Source of the DNA: an uncultured Acidobacteriota bacterium
GTDB taxonomy: Bacteria > Acidobacteriota > Polarisedimenticolia > Polarisedimenticolales > JAIQFR01
Assembly: GCA_937864465.1 (NCBI GenBank)
Contig: CALMJU010000099.1
Coordinates: 40,879 to 104,878, forward strand
Length of the DNA stretch: 64,000 bases
Direction: 5' to 3'
Below the pieces are notes generated by a model. That model was given only the letters and a program-made list of their open reading frames with translations, was not told the DNA's origin and did not search any database. Each line of letters opens with the position of its first letter. Position 1 is the stretch's first letter. A program made the translations under genes and the position numbers. Of this stretch, positions 18,702-27,480 are shown piece by piece.

Positions 18702-19931
18702 ATGAGAACCGGTACCGTCTTCGCCGCCGCGCTCGCGGCGCTTCTTGCGTCCGGTCTCGCGCACGGGGTCGGGGTCTCGGAGGCGAAGGGGAAGGTGGTC
18801 GACGCCGAGGGCCAGCCGGTCGTCGGCGCGACGATCACGTTCACCCCGGTGTCCCCGCCCAAGACCCCGTACGAGGGGAAGACCGACAAGCGAGGGAACT
18901 TCTGGATTCCGAACCTCCTGTACCGGCCCCCGGGGGACTGGGAGGTCACGATCCAGGCCGAGGGGTTCTACACCGGCAAGGTCAAGGTCGTCAGCCGCAC
19001 GGCCGACCGGACGCTCCTCGGGGAGTTCGAGTCCAAGGTCCGGGTCGGCGGATCGCAGCTGCAGGTCCGCATCGCGGGGCTCGGCGAGGTCACGCTCGAC
19101 TTCGAGCTGTCGAGGGAGCAGGAAGCGGCTCCGATCGCGGCGGTCACGGAGGATCCGTACGACGTCGGACGGGCGAAGATGCAGCAGGGCGACTTCGTCG
19201 GCGCGGTCGAGCCGCTCCAGAAGGCGGTCGAGGCCGCTCCCGAGGAGATCGAGCGGCGCCAGGTCCTCGCCTACTGCCTGCTGAAGGCCGATCGCGTGCC
19301 GGAGGCGGAGGCCCAGGCCGCGCGCGCGGCCGCGATCGCCCCGGACAAGCCGGGGCCGAACCTGATCCTGGCAGAGATCTACAAGGCGAAGGGGGACAAC
19401 GCCCGGGCGTGGGAGGCGATCCAGAAGGAGCAGGCGCTGGCTCCGGAGAGCGTCGCGGTCCTCGAGCGGGTCGCGTCGCTCGCGGCGGAGATGGGGCGGA
19501 CCGCGGAGGCGATCGCGGCGAACGAGACGATCACGCGGCTGCAGCCGGACAACGCGGAGGCCTGGGTATCGCTCGGAAGCCTCTACGCGGAGAAGGGGAA
19601 GAACGATCTTTCGGAGCAGGCGTTCCGAAAGGTCGTCGATCTCGATCCCTCGAACGCGGCGCAGACCTTCTACAACATCGGGGCCGTGATCGCGAACAAG
19701 CCGGACCTCTCGGAAGCCGACAACCGGAAGGCGATCGAGGCGTTTCGCAGGGCGGTCGAGCTGAAGCCGGACTACGCCGCCGCGCAGCGGGAGCTGGGCT
19801 TCTCGCTGCTGCGCGTCGGCGACGTCGAGGGCTGCCGGGCGACTCTCGAGAAGTACCTCGCTCTCGATCCCGAGGCTTCCGACGCCCCGGACATCCGGGC
19901 GACGGTGAAGAGCCTCACGAAGAAGAAGTGA
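18702..19931 (+). CDS. exported TPR protein with carboxypeptidase-regulatory-like domain
   Basis: A 409-residue protein with a signal peptide (about 1-22). Residues about 28-130 form a transthyretin-like beta-sandwich (GKVVDAEGQPVVGATITFTPV ... GNFWIPNLLYRPPGDWEVTI), the kind found in carboxypeptidase regulatory domains and TonB-dependent receptors. From about 160 to the end there are six or seven TPR units (AEAWVSLGSLYAEKGKNDLSEQ). This fits a periplasmic scaffold for envelope assembly. It has its own consensus promoter. Its stop overlaps gmhA tail-to-tail by 17 nt. No specific partner can be named. Confidence 0.82.
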   Translation: MRTGTVFAAALAALLASGLAHGVGVSEAKGKVVDAEGQPVVGATITFTPVSPPKTPYEGKTDKRGNFWIPNLLYRPPGDWEVTIQAEGFYTGKVKVVSRTADRTLLGEFESKVRVGGSQLQVRIAGLGEVTLDFELSREQEAAPIAAVTEDPYDVGRAKMQQGDFVGAVEPLQKAVEAAPEEIERRQVLAYCLLKADRVPEAEAQAARAAAIAPDKPGPNLILAEIYKAKGDNARAWEAIQKEQALAPESVAVLERVASLAAEMGRTAEAIAANETITRLQPDNAEAWVSLGSLYAEKGKNDLSEQAFRKVVDLDPSNAAQTFYNIGAVIANKPDLSEADNRKAIEAFRRAVELKPDYAAAQRELGFSLLRVGDVEGCRATLEKYLALDPEASDAPDIRATVKSLTKKK

Positions 19932-20523
19932 GACGGCTCTCGGCGGCCCGCTCGATGAGGTCCTCGACCCTCCGGCAGAGGAGGTGCCCCGCCAGGATGT
20001 GAACCTCCTGGATGCGGGCGGTTTCGAGTCCCGGGACGACGAGCGCCAGCTCCGCCTCCGCGCGAGCGGGGCCGCCTTCGCGGCCGAGGAGCGCCGCGGT
20101 GCGCAGGCCGCCGCCCCGAGCGGCGCGCAGCGCCACGAGCACGTTGGGCGACCCGCCGCTCGTGGTGATGCCGACCGCCACGTCCCCGGGGCGGCCGAGC
20201 GCCTGGACCTGGCGGGAGAACACCTGCGAGAACTCCGCGTCGTTGGCGATGCTGGTCAGGACCGATCCGTCGGTCGCGAGCGCGATGGCGGCGAGGCCCG
20301 GCCGCTCGCGGTCGAAGCGGTTCACGAACTCGGCGGCGAGGTGCTGGGCGTCCGCGGCGCTGCCGCCGTTGCCGAAGAACAGCACCTTGCCTCCGTGAAG
20401 CAGCGCATCGGCGCACCACTCCGCGAGGCGCGCGAGGTCCTCCGCGTGCAGGTCGAGGAACGCGTCGACCAGCCGGTGGTGCTCTCGCCTCGCGTCCTCG
20501 ACGATCTCGCGAAAATCGAGCAT
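19915..20523 (-). CDS. gmhA: phosphoheptose isomerase-like SIS-domain protein
   Basis: The 202-residue SIS-fold protein matches GmhA in length and motifs: VLFFGNGGSAADAQHLAAEF, the TSGGSPN phosphate loop and ARIQEVHILAGHLLC near the C-terminus, which carries catalytic Glu/His positions. GmhA converts sedoheptulose-7-phosphate to D-glycero-manno-heptose-7-phosphate for LPS core or S-layer glycans. The start is ATG 20523 with GGAGGG about 7 nt upstream; a 21-residue Arg-rich extension to TTG 20586 would start within the -35 box and is rejected. A DiaA-like role cannot be excluded, since other heptose genes are absent here. Confidence 0.88.
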   Translation of the reverse strand: MLDFREIVEDARREHHRLVDAFLDLHAEDLARLAEWCADALLHGGKVLFFGNGGSAADAQHLAAEFVNRFDRERPGLAAIALATDGSVLTSIANDAEFSQVFSRQVQALGRPGDVAVGITTSGGSPNVLVALRAARGGGLRTAALLGREGGPARAEAELALVVPGLETARIQEVHILAGHLLCRRVEDLIERAAESRLTSSS

Positions 20524-20557
20524 GCTCACCCTCCGCGGCAGGAGCGTCGCCCGGGCG

Positions 20558-20586
20558 AGTATTCGTCGTCGCGGGAGCGCCGTCAA
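20558..20586 (-). promoter_or_regulatory. gmhA promoter
   Basis: On the minus strand: TTGACG (20581-20586), a 17-bp spacer and AATACT (20558-20563), about 35 nt before the gmhA ATG. Confidence 0.55.
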
Positions 20587-20606
20587 GCCGGGGAGTGGAG
20601 GCCCGA

Positions 20607-21425
20607 TTGACCGGATCCGGGTTCGAGATCGAAGAAATCTCCGGCGTCGAGATCGTGCGGTGCCGTCCGCTGGCCTCCGTGCCCGGCCTCGCGCATGCGT
20701 TCTCGACGCGGAGGGGGGGAGAGGCCGGGGACTTCGACCTGGGCCGGGCGGAGGACCGCGGAGAGGAGATCCGCTCTCGCAGGAGCCGGTTCCTCCGGGC
20801 GGCGGGGATGGAAGGCGGAACCGCGGCCGTCGTCCGCCAGGTGCACGGGTGCCGCGTGATCCGGGCGGGGGAAGCGGGGGCGGACGTCGAGGCGGACGGC
20901 GTCGCCTGGATGCCGGGCGACCCGCCCGGTCTCGCGCCGTCCGTCCGGACGGCCGACTGCGTGCCGATCCTGATCGCGGAGCGGGACGGGAGGGCGTTCG
21001 CCGCGGTGCACGCCGGATGGCGCGGCACGCTCGGGGGCATCGTCCCCAGGGCGGTGGAGACGCTCGCCTCGGCCGGGTTCCCTCCCGAGCGCCTCGTGGC
21101 GGCGATGGGCCCGGCCATCCTTCCCTGCTGCTACGAGGTGGGGCCGGAGGTGACCGCCCTCGCGGCGCGCGCGGGCCTCGCGGCGGCGGTGGCTCCCGCC
21201 GCGCGCGGGGGCCTCCCCGCGCGTCTCGACCTACACGGGGCCCTCCGGGCCCAGCTCGAGGCCGCCGGAGTTCCCCCCGGCTCGATCCACGCGGCTCCCC
21301 TCTGCGTCCGTTGCCTCGACGGCCGGTTCTTCTCGCACCGCCGCGAGGGGGGCGCTGCCGGGCGCATGATGGCGAGCATCGGATTCGCGAGGAGGACGGG
21401 CGCTCCGGGCGGCGTCAGAACGTGA
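20607..21425 (+). CDS. pgeF: purine nucleoside phosphorylase / laccase-domain protein YfiH
   Basis: About 272 residues of the YfiH/PgeF family, first called polyphenol oxidase and now known to act on purine nucleosides and to edit peptidoglycan precursors. The zinc-site residues are visible: His of VVRQVHGCRV, Cys of RTADCVPILI, His of AAVHAGWRGT and the later CxxC-like CVRCLDGRFFSHRR segment. Start: TTG 20607 has GGAGG 5 nt before it; GTG 20595 in the same frame would add four residues but sits on its own purine run. The gene is divergent from gmhA, and its end overlaps the next minus-strand gene by 11 nt. Confidence 0.9.
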   Translation: MTGSGFEIEEISGVEIVRCRPLASVPGLAHAFSTRRGGEAGDFDLGRAEDRGEEIRSRRSRFLRAAGMEGGTAAVVRQVHGCRVIRAGEAGADVEADGVAWMPGDPPGLAPSVRTADCVPILIAERDGRAFAAVHAGWRGTLGGIVPRAVETLASAGFPPERLVAAMGPAILPCCYEVGPEVTALAARAGLAAAVAPAARGGLPARLDLHGALRAQLEAAGVPPGSIHAAPLCVRCLDGRFFSHRREGGAAGRMMASIGFARRTGAPGGVRT

Positions 21426-22830
21426 GGGCCGCGAGCAGGAGCGAGGCGGCGCGGTCCCGTCCGCGGTACTGGTCGTCGCGCCGCCGCTCGAGACGGATCT
21501 CGATCCCCGGAGAGACCAGGACACCGAAGGAGAACGCGCATCGGTCGCCCCGGCCGGCTTCCGCCTCGGCTCTCGCGATCGGCGCCACGCGGTCGGAATC
21601 GCGGAACGTCGTCCACATCAGTCCCGCCCGGGCGTGCCACCCCCCGGATCCCTCGATCGTCGCGTCGAGCACGGCGCCCGCCCGGAAGCGGTACTCGAGC
21701 CTTCCCCACGGCCTCCGGTCTCCCGCGCCGGCGGCGGGCCGATCGTAGCCGGGGCTCTCGACGCCGGCCTCCAGCACGTTCAGGCTGGTCACGGGCTCGT
21801 CGCTCCGGTCGAGCACGTGGTTGGAACGGTGATGGAAGTAGACCCCGGCGCGCGCGGCCCCTTCCCGCTCGACTCCGACGTGGTAGAGGTAGTAGAGCTC
21901 GTCGACGTCGGAGCCGGTGAGCACGTTCCCGTCGACGTCGAGGACGGCGTGCCACCGAGGCGCGAGCGGCGGCGTCAAGATGCGCACCGCGAGACGGCGC
22001 GCGACACGATCGCCCCCGGCCCCGAGCGCGACGGCGCCGCCGACGTCCGGGGGCGCGGCGCGTCCGGCGGCCCCCGGAGCCTCCGCGAAGTCGAAGCCGA
22101 CCGCCACCCCCGTGACGCCGGTTCCGAGCGGGCTCCTGCCGCGCATCCAGCGGGCGTGGAACGACACGCGCCGGTCCCCGGCGAGCGCCAAATCCAGGCG
22201 GGGCCCGACCGCGAGGTCGGCCCGAACGCTCCCCCCGTCGAGGAGCGCGTCGGCGCTCGCCTCCGCGCCCACGAGCACGCGGCCGACCCGGCGGAGCCAA
22301 CGGGCGCCGGCCGTGACGCGTCCGTCCGCCTCGACGCTCCGCTCGCCGAGCACGGCGGCCGCGGAGGCGCGCCACGAGAGCCCCTCCGCGTCCGTTCGGC
22401 GGAACCCGCGGGACTCGAGCGCCGCGCCGGCCCAGCGCACGAACGCGGAGCCGGGCGCGTCCACGTCCCGCCGGCCGAGCTGCCCGACCGCGAGAACGAG
22501 GTCCGGGCCGGCGGCCGTCTTGAGGACGAAGGCGGCCTCCGCATCGTACGCGACGTCGCGGACGTCGAACGCGAGGTCGGATCCGGTCTTCTCGATGGCC
22601 GTGCGCGTGTCGAGACGGAGCCAGGCTGCCGCGTTTCCCCGCTCGATCACGGGAACGCCGACGCGCATGGTGCCGAGGAGGTCGAGGTCCGAGGAGAGAA
22701 GCCACGCCAGGGAGCCGCCGGCCTCCAGGCGGTCGGCGAGCCTCGGGCGCGCAACGGCCTCGCCGGCCGACGGGAGCGAGGCCGGCAGCGCGATCGCCGC
22801 GGCGACCGCGAGGATCCGGATCGGGCTCAG
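21415..22830 (-). CDS. outer-membrane beta-barrel-like protein, unknown function
   Basis: About 471 residues. A signal peptide (hydrophobic Ala/Ile/Leu core ending PSAGEAVA) is followed by alternating polar/hydrophobic strands and a C-terminal aromatic ending (LLAALTF), as in outer-membrane barrels. No ATG, GTG or TTG is available near the expected N-terminus. A CTG at 22830 overlaps the upstream TGA (CTGA) and has GAGGAG about 8 nt before it, so a coupled CTG start is proposed. A YFHHRSNHV segment (about residue 350) recalls the H-x-S-N catalytic motif of PagL-type lipid A deacylases and similar motifs in surface proteins; this is only a resemblance. Paired with the GWxTD gene. Confidence 0.65.
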   Translation of the reverse strand: MSPIRILAVAAAIALPASLPSAGEAVARPRLADRLEAGGSLAWLLSSDLDLLGTMRVGVPVIERGNAAAWLRLDTRTAIEKTGSDLAFDVRDVAYDAEAAFVLKTAAGPDLVLAVGQLGRRDVDAPGSAFVRWAGAALESRGFRRTDAEGLSWRASAAAVLGERSVEADGRVTAGARWLRRVGRVLVGAEASADALLDGGSVRADLAVGPRLDLALAGDRRVSFHARWMRGRSPLGTGVTGVAVGFDFAEAPGAAGRAAPPDVGGAVALGAGGDRVARRLAVRILTPPLAPRWHAVLDVDGNVLTGSDVDELYYLYHVGVEREGAARAGVYFHHRSNHVLDRSDEPVTSLNVLEAGVESPGYDRPAAGAGDRRPWGRLEYRFRAGAVLDATIEGSGGWHARAGLMWTTFRDSDRVAPIARAEAEAGRGDRCAFSFGVLVSPGIEIRLERRRDDQYRGRDRAASLLLAALTF

Positions 22831-24287
22831 GGAGATGTCTCCTCGACGAGGACGAACGGGACCACGGACTCCGCGCGGGCGCCTGCGGCGTCCACGATCT
22901 CGACGCGAACCCGGTACTCGCCGGCCGGCCAGCGAGGGCCGGTCGGGAAGGACCAGCCCTGCACGGCCTCCGCTCCCTCCCGCACGTCCGGGTTCCCGAG
23001 AGGCGTGAATCGCCCGTCGTCCTCGCGGCCCTCCAGCCCGTACGCGACGCGGTAGGGTTCCCGTCCTCCGTAGATCTCGTAGAACAGCGTGATCGGATCG
23101 CCGCGGACGATCTCGTTCCCGGCCCGGGGAACCACGCGGAACGAGCCCACGATGTACGGCTCGTCGTACGAGGCGAGCGACGAGTAGGGAACCGGCTCGA
23201 TCGTCCGGGCAAGGATCACGTCGCTCGTGCGGAGCTCCGGGCCTTCGGCCGGGATCTCGATCGGGACGCGGCGGAGGCCGTTGCTCTTCCCCTCGGGGTC
23301 CGCGGCCATGAGAGTCAGGGACCAGGTGCCCGGGTCGAGTCGCACGCGGGCCTGCGCGACGCGCTCCGCGCCCGCGCCCTCGGCGCGGAACGACGCCTCG
23401 CCGAGGACCTTGGGGGACCGTGTCGCGTCGCGGGGGACGATCCGCGCGACCAGGGCGGGCACCACGGAGTACTCCTCGAACGGGATGGAGACCGTCAGCA
23501 CCACGAGAGTCGATCCGTCCGAGAGAGGAGATCGGTAGCGCGCGACGGAGGCCGCGAGATCCCTCGTGGCGTAGGTCTCCATCGTCTCCACGCGCTCGAT
23601 CAGGAACTCCTCCTGCGACGGCACCGCCTGGAGCGTTCCCTGGTCGAGCAGAGCTCCCAGCTCCGTCCTGCCTCCGGTAATGTGCGTCGCGTACCAGGAT
23701 TGCCAGAACGTGGACTCCTTGTCCTTGAGGTCGTCCACGTTCAGGAAGACGCTGGTCAGGCGGGGATCCTGGGACAGGCGGTACTCCCCGGACAGATCCC
23801 GCACGAACGGCACCACCACGATCGCGTCGAGCGTCTTGTTCGCTGCCGGCCGTCCCTCGTAGATCCATCGGATCAGGCCCCGGCTGGCCCCTTCGAGCCC
23901 CTCCGTGTGGGCGTTCGGATCGTCCTGGATCTCCGTGGGCGCCCCGTACAGGACATGGATCTTGCCGCGGTCCGTCATCCATCCCGGGCGCGGGCTGTCG
24001 AGGAACAGGCTGTTCGCCTCCTTGACCCGCTCCCAGAAGAGCTGCCGGTACTCGTTGGCGAGCGTTTCGGGAGTCGGGTCGCGCCGCGTCCAGAAGCGCT
24101 CGATGAACACGGAGCGCTCGCCGTCGCTCCGGAGCGATTTCCAGGCGCGCACCTCGTAGTCGGTCATGATGTACCGCGCCGGGCCGTTCGCCCAGTCCTT
24201 GAGAGAGGTGGAAGCGCCCGGCAACACGCCCGCGGCGGCGATCGCGGCGGCGATCGCGGCGGCGCGCACTCTCGAGCGGTAGAGCAT
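22827..24287 (-). CDS. exported GWxTD-domain protein
   Basis: A 486-residue protein with a signal peptide (about 1-26). The diagnostic GWxTD motif appears as PGWMTDRGKIHVLYGAPTEI (about residues 105-124), surrounded by the family's WTRRDPTPETLANEYR and IRWIYEG segments. A C-terminal Ig-like domain follows (YIVGSFRVVPRAGNEI ... GEYRVRVEIVDAAG). GWxTD proteins are common in Acidobacteriota, Bacteroidota and Gemmatimonadota; their function is not established. ATG 24287 has AAAGGAG 10 nt upstream. The stop overlaps the next gene's proposed start, so the two are probably a functional pair in the envelope. Confidence 0.88.
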   Translation of the reverse strand: MLYRSRVRAAAIAAAIAAAGVLPGASTSLKDWANGPARYIMTDYEVRAWKSLRSDGERSVFIERFWTRRDPTPETLANEYRQLFWERVKEANSLFLDSPRPGWMTDRGKIHVLYGAPTEIQDDPNAHTEGLEGASRGLIRWIYEGRPAANKTLDAIVVVPFVRDLSGEYRLSQDPRLTSVFLNVDDLKDKESTFWQSWYATHITGGRTELGALLDQGTLQAVPSQEEFLIERVETMETYATRDLAASVARYRSPLSDGSTLVVLTVSIPFEEYSVVPALVARIVPRDATRSPKVLGEASFRAEGAGAERVAQARVRLDPGTWSLTLMAADPEGKSNGLRRVPIEIPAEGPELRTSDVILARTIEPVPYSSLASYDEPYIVGSFRVVPRAGNEIVRGDPITLFYEIYGGREPYRVAYGLEGREDDGRFTPLGNPDVREGAEAVQGWSFPTGPRWPAGEYRVRVEIVDAAGARAESVVPFVLVEETSP

Positions 24288-24344
24288 GGCGTCGCGGCTC
24301 CTTTTCGTCCGGCACGGCGCGCGCGGCGGCGTCTCCGGCATGGG

Positions 24345-24352
24345 AGTATAAT
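24345..24352. promoter_or_regulatory. overlapping divergent -10 elements
   Basis: AGTATAAT reads TATAAT on the plus strand (24347-24352, toward bactofilin) and TATACT on the minus strand (24345-24350, toward the GWxTD gene). Neither side has a strong -35. This fits a bidirectional promoter with a shared -10 region. Confidence 0.45.
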
Positions 24353-24432
24353 CCGACGGCCCGGGCGGCGCTCCGCGCCCGGGTCCGCTCGGGCGAGAGC
24401 GGAAGGACGCCGCGAAGGCGAGGAAGGACCCG

Positions 24433-24816
24433 ATGGAGAAGCTCGTGAACATCGGCCAGTCGATCCAGATCAAGGGAGAACTCTCCGGCAACGAGGACCT
24501 CACCGTCGAGGGTAAGGTCGACGGGAAGATCTTCCTCAAGGATCACAACCTGACCATCGGCGCGAACGGACGGATCACGGCCGAGATCCAGGCCAAGACC
24601 GTCATGGTCGTCGGAGAGGTCGTGGGAAACATCACCGCGGACGACAAGGTCGAGATCGCCGCGACCGGATCGATGAGGGGCGACATCGTGGCTCCCCGGG
24701 TCGTGCTCGCGGACGGGGCCCGGTTCAAGGGGAGCATCGACATGGACCGGAAGCCGGGAGCCTCCGGTCCGCCCCCGCTTTCCCCGAGGCCCGCCGGCTC
24801 GCCGGGCCAGCCGTAA
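24433..24816 (+). CDS. bactofilin (polymer-forming cytoskeletal protein)
   Basis: A 127-residue DUF583 protein. A right-handed beta-helix core is evident from the regular Gly/Val pattern (IKGELSGNEDLTVEGKVDGK ... VMVVGEVVGNITADDKVEI ... MRGDIVAPRVVLADGARFKG), flanked by a short N-terminal tail and a Pro-rich C-terminus. Bactofilins form membrane-associated filaments that localise cell-wall enzymes, stalks or polar machines. The gene follows a consensus TATAAT. The neighbour downstream is separated by 24 nt and may be co-transcribed. Confidence 0.94.
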   Translation: MEKLVNIGQSIQIKGELSGNEDLTVEGKVDGKIFLKDHNLTIGANGRITAEIQAKTVMVVGEVVGNITADDKVEIAATGSMRGDIVAPRVVLADGARFKGSIDMDRKPGASGPPPLSPRPAGSPGQP

Positions 24817-24840
24817 GGCGCGCCTCGCGGGGCTCGTGCG

Positions 24841-25497
24841 TTGGCTTTCCGACCGCGGAGCAGAGACTCTGGAGCCGAGGCCGCCCGCCCGGATGGGGCC
24901 GGAGGCGCCGCTCCGCCCGCGGCGGGGGCGGGCAGGCCGTGCGGAGGCCTGGGGCGGGCCCTGGCCCGGGCGTTCCGCGAGACGCGCCCCGAGATCCTCG
25001 ACATCGGACCGCTCTGCGGCGACTCCGCGGTCTACCTCGCCAGGAGGGGATCGAGGATCCACGTGGAGGAGATCGAGGCTCCGCCGCCGATCCCGGACCG
25101 GCGGCCGGGCGAGGCCGCTCCGGAGATCGCCCCGTTTCGCCTGGAGCAACCGGACGGCCTTTTCCACCTCGTCCTCGCGTGGGAGGTCGTGGACTTCGTG
25201 CCGCCGAGCCGGCTCGCCGAGTTCGGGAGCGAGCTCCGCCGCGTGCTGCGGGACGGAGGGGTCGTCTTCCTGTTCTCGCACGCGCACCCGGAGTCGGCGA
25301 CCGAGCGGCCGCCTCGCTATCTCCTGGTGGCGGACGACCTGATCGTCCGCGCGGCGTCGTCGCGCGAGCCGGCTCCCCGCTACGTCCACGCCACGAGGGA
25401 TCTCGAGCGGGCCCTCGCCGGCTTCGACATACGGGGGATCCAGCTCCAGCGGAACCAGATGCGGGAGATCAGCGCCGTGAAAGTGGGGATGGGCTGA
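24841..25497 (+). CDS. SAM-dependent methyltransferase-like protein
   Basis: About 218 residues. A Rossmann-type motif I (EILDIGPLCGDSAVYLA, about 50-66), an acidic position at the end of strand 2 (HVEEIE) and a motif like LVLAWEVVDFV followed by ELRRVLRDGGVVFLFSHA give the class I methyltransferase order. The motif I loop GPLCGDS is unusual and may bind SAM poorly. The start is unsure: TTG 24841 is the only upstream start in frame, and the first 35 residues are low-complexity Ala/Gly/Pro. The tail overlaps pckA by 29 nt. Substrate unknown. Confidence 0.65.
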   Translation: MAFRPRSRDSGAEAARPDGAGGAAPPAAGAGRPCGGLGRALARAFRETRPEILDIGPLCGDSAVYLARRGSRIHVEEIEAPPPIPDRRPGEAAPEIAPFRLEQPDGLFHLVLAWEVVDFVPPSRLAEFGSELRRVLRDGGVVFLFSHAHPESATERPPRYLLVADDLIVRAASSREPAPRYVHATRDLERALAGFDIRGIQLQRNQMREISAVKVGMG

Positions 25498-27337
25498 ACC
25501 GTCCCGGCCTCCGAGGCTCCCAGGGCGAGATCCAGCGGGACAGCGGCGCCCGGTCCTCCGCGGCCTCGCGCTCCGGAGCCGCCTCCGGGGCGGCCCACGG
25601 CTCGACCTTGCGCCGGCCGGTCCCCTCGATCTTGTCGAGCTCACGGTGGGCGAGATCCCGGATGTTCTTGTGCAGCCCCTGCTCGGCGATCGCCTCCGTG
25701 TGCTTCCTTCGCCCGTCGACGAGCTCCGCCAGGTAGCCCGCGATCTGCTCCTTGGAGTAGAAGATCTCCGGCGCGTACGGGGAGAGGTTCCAGCTCTCGC
25801 AGCCGACGACCTCCTCCATCCCGAGAGCGCCGACGCGGTACTCGTTCGAGCCCCGGAGGTCTCCCCGCTGCAGGGCGGCCATGAGGTCCAAGGGGACCCG
25901 CGTCGCCTTCCGGACGAGCCGGCGCGATCCGGAGCCGTGGCCCGTCTCGATGATCTCCCCGACGCCGCCCGTGTTGTACTGGAAGAAGTGCACCTTGCCG
26001 GGGTGCCGCGCGCAGAGGTCCATCACGATGTCGTGGAAGGCGTTCACCTTCCGGCCCTGCCCCCCGATGATGAAGTCGTCCATCCCCACGATGCGCACGC
26101 TCTCGCCCGCCTTCTCGGGGACCGTCGCGAACGAGTGGCTCGACTCGCCCCAGAGGTACGCGAGGACGCCCTGCTCCGGGGTCAGCCGGTGCGCGAACGG
26201 ATAGACGGTGTTCCTGCGGGTGATGAACGCGAACACGAGGCCGTCGAGCTCTTCGAGCGGCGGCAGGTCGATCGAGTCGGCGCAGATCGACACGAGGCGG
26301 CCGCCCCTCCTCACCTTCAGGCGGCGACGATCGAGGACCCCCCGGCCGTTCTCTCCGAGCCGCTCGTCCAGGAAATCGATCTTCCCGCGCGCGTCCACCA
26401 TCAGGTTCTCGAGCAGGGCGGAGCGGTGGGAGAGGGCGTGGTGCATCGCCTCCTGCAGGGTCGGATCGACGTCCGTCTTGACGTAGAACCCCTGCTCGGT
26501 GCCGAAGGCCGACCCGTCGCGCTTGAGGAAGACGATGTCGTCCTGCGCCACCCACGTTCCCTCCCCCTGCTCGGGGTCCAGGCCGAGCTGGTGGCAGGAC
26601 CAGGTGCTCTTCCCGGTCGCCGTGAGGCCGAACAGGAACACGCCGTACGTCTTGACCTTGCCGGTGCGAGCGTCGCGGGCCCGGACGACCTTCGTGCCCG
26701 CGTGCAACCCGAGGTTGCCCCGCTCGTCGGCCCGGAACATCCCTTGCCGGAGGAACCCCTTTTTGCACTCGCCGGTGTAGTCCGTGGCCAGCGCGATGTT
26801 GATGTCGTGCTCGGGGAGCGTGAGCACCTGCATCCTCAGGCGGTGCTCCTCCGGGATGTGGATCATCGTGAACTCGGGTCCGGGACGCCGGGAGCGGACC
26901 TCGTTCATCGTCTTCGCCCACATGTAGGCGAGGCGGTAATTCTTCGGGTCCGAGACGGAGACGTACAGGTTGCAGATCGGATTGAACTCGGAGTTGTCCC
27001 CCATCTGCCGGCGCGCGTGGACGAACGGGAGCGTCCTCATGAGCTGCAGGACCTTGTGGAGCTGCTCGGGGGCCTTCCGGACGATATCCAGCTGGACGTC
27101 GGTGGGGCGGGGGAGGACGACGCCCGGGCCCCCGAGGTAAACCGTGCGCGCCGCCATGCGGGAGGAGATCCCCGAGTACCAGACGCTCGACCCGTTGGCC
27201 GTCCGCCGCGCGGTCCGGAGGGCCCGCCGCTCGAGGGCCCGCATCGAGAGGTGCTCGATGTTGCGTCCTGCGAGGCAGCCGCGCAGGTTCTCGGCGAAAC
27301 GGCGGTATACGTCCGGGTCGTAGGGGCCGCTGGCCAT
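25469..27337 (-). CDS. pckA: ATP-type phosphoenolpyruvate carboxykinase, divergent
   Basis: A 622-residue protein of the ATP-PEPCK fold, making PEP from oxaloacetate at the start of gluconeogenesis. Family landmarks: the metal-binding Lys pair and His (YTGECKKGF ... LGLHAGT), P-loop GLTATGKSTWS (kinase 1a variant), the Asp pair and QGFYVKTD (kinase 2 region, VAQDDIVFL), and the late RRNTVYPFAHRLTPEQG. It is about 80 residues longer than E. coli PckA, with a Pro/Glu/Arg-rich C-terminal tail, and its P-loop departs from the usual GLSGTGKTT. The assignment as PEPCK is strong for the fold, weaker for activity. It is divergent from the flotillin operon. Confidence 0.82.
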   Translation of the reverse strand: MASGPYDPDVYRRFAENLRGCLAGRNIEHLSMRALERRALRTARRTANGSSVWYSGISSRMAARTVYLGGPGVVLPRPTDVQLDIVRKAPEQLHKVLQLMRTLPFVHARRQMGDNSEFNPICNLYVSVSDPKNYRLAYMWAKTMNEVRSRRPGPEFTMIHIPEEHRLRMQVLTLPEHDINIALATDYTGECKKGFLRQGMFRADERGNLGLHAGTKVVRARDARTGKVKTYGVFLFGLTATGKSTWSCHQLGLDPEQGEGTWVAQDDIVFLKRDGSAFGTEQGFYVKTDVDPTLQEAMHHALSHRSALLENLMVDARGKIDFLDERLGENGRGVLDRRRLKVRRGGRLVSICADSIDLPPLEELDGLVFAFITRRNTVYPFAHRLTPEQGVLAYLWGESSHSFATVPEKAGESVRIVGMDDFIIGGQGRKVNAFHDIVMDLCARHPGKVHFFQYNTGGVGEIIETGHGSGSRRLVRKATRVPLDLMAALQRGDLRGSNEYRVGALGMEEVVGCESWNLSPYAPEIFYSKEQIAGYLAELVDGRRKHTEAIAEQGLHKNIRDLAHRELDKIEGTGRRKVEPWAAPEAAPEREAAEDRAPLSRWISPWEPRRPGRFSPSPLSRR

Positions 27338-27372
27338 ACCTTACCTCACCCCGCGAGCGCGCGCGGAGGCGG

Positions 27373-27402
27373 AGGATAGCCCCGGGGCGCAGGGCGGTGC
27401 AA
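27373..27402 (-). promoter_or_regulatory. pckA promoter candidate
   Basis: On the minus strand: TTGCAC (27397-27402), an 18-bp spacer and TATCCT (27373-27378), about 36 nt before the pckA ATG. Confidence 0.4.
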
Positions 27403-27480
27403 CCTCGCCCGGGGCCTTGAAACTTCTCCGTGGTTTGGCATAGCGTATCGGGTCCGCCTTCCAAAGCGGAGGAGGCCGTC

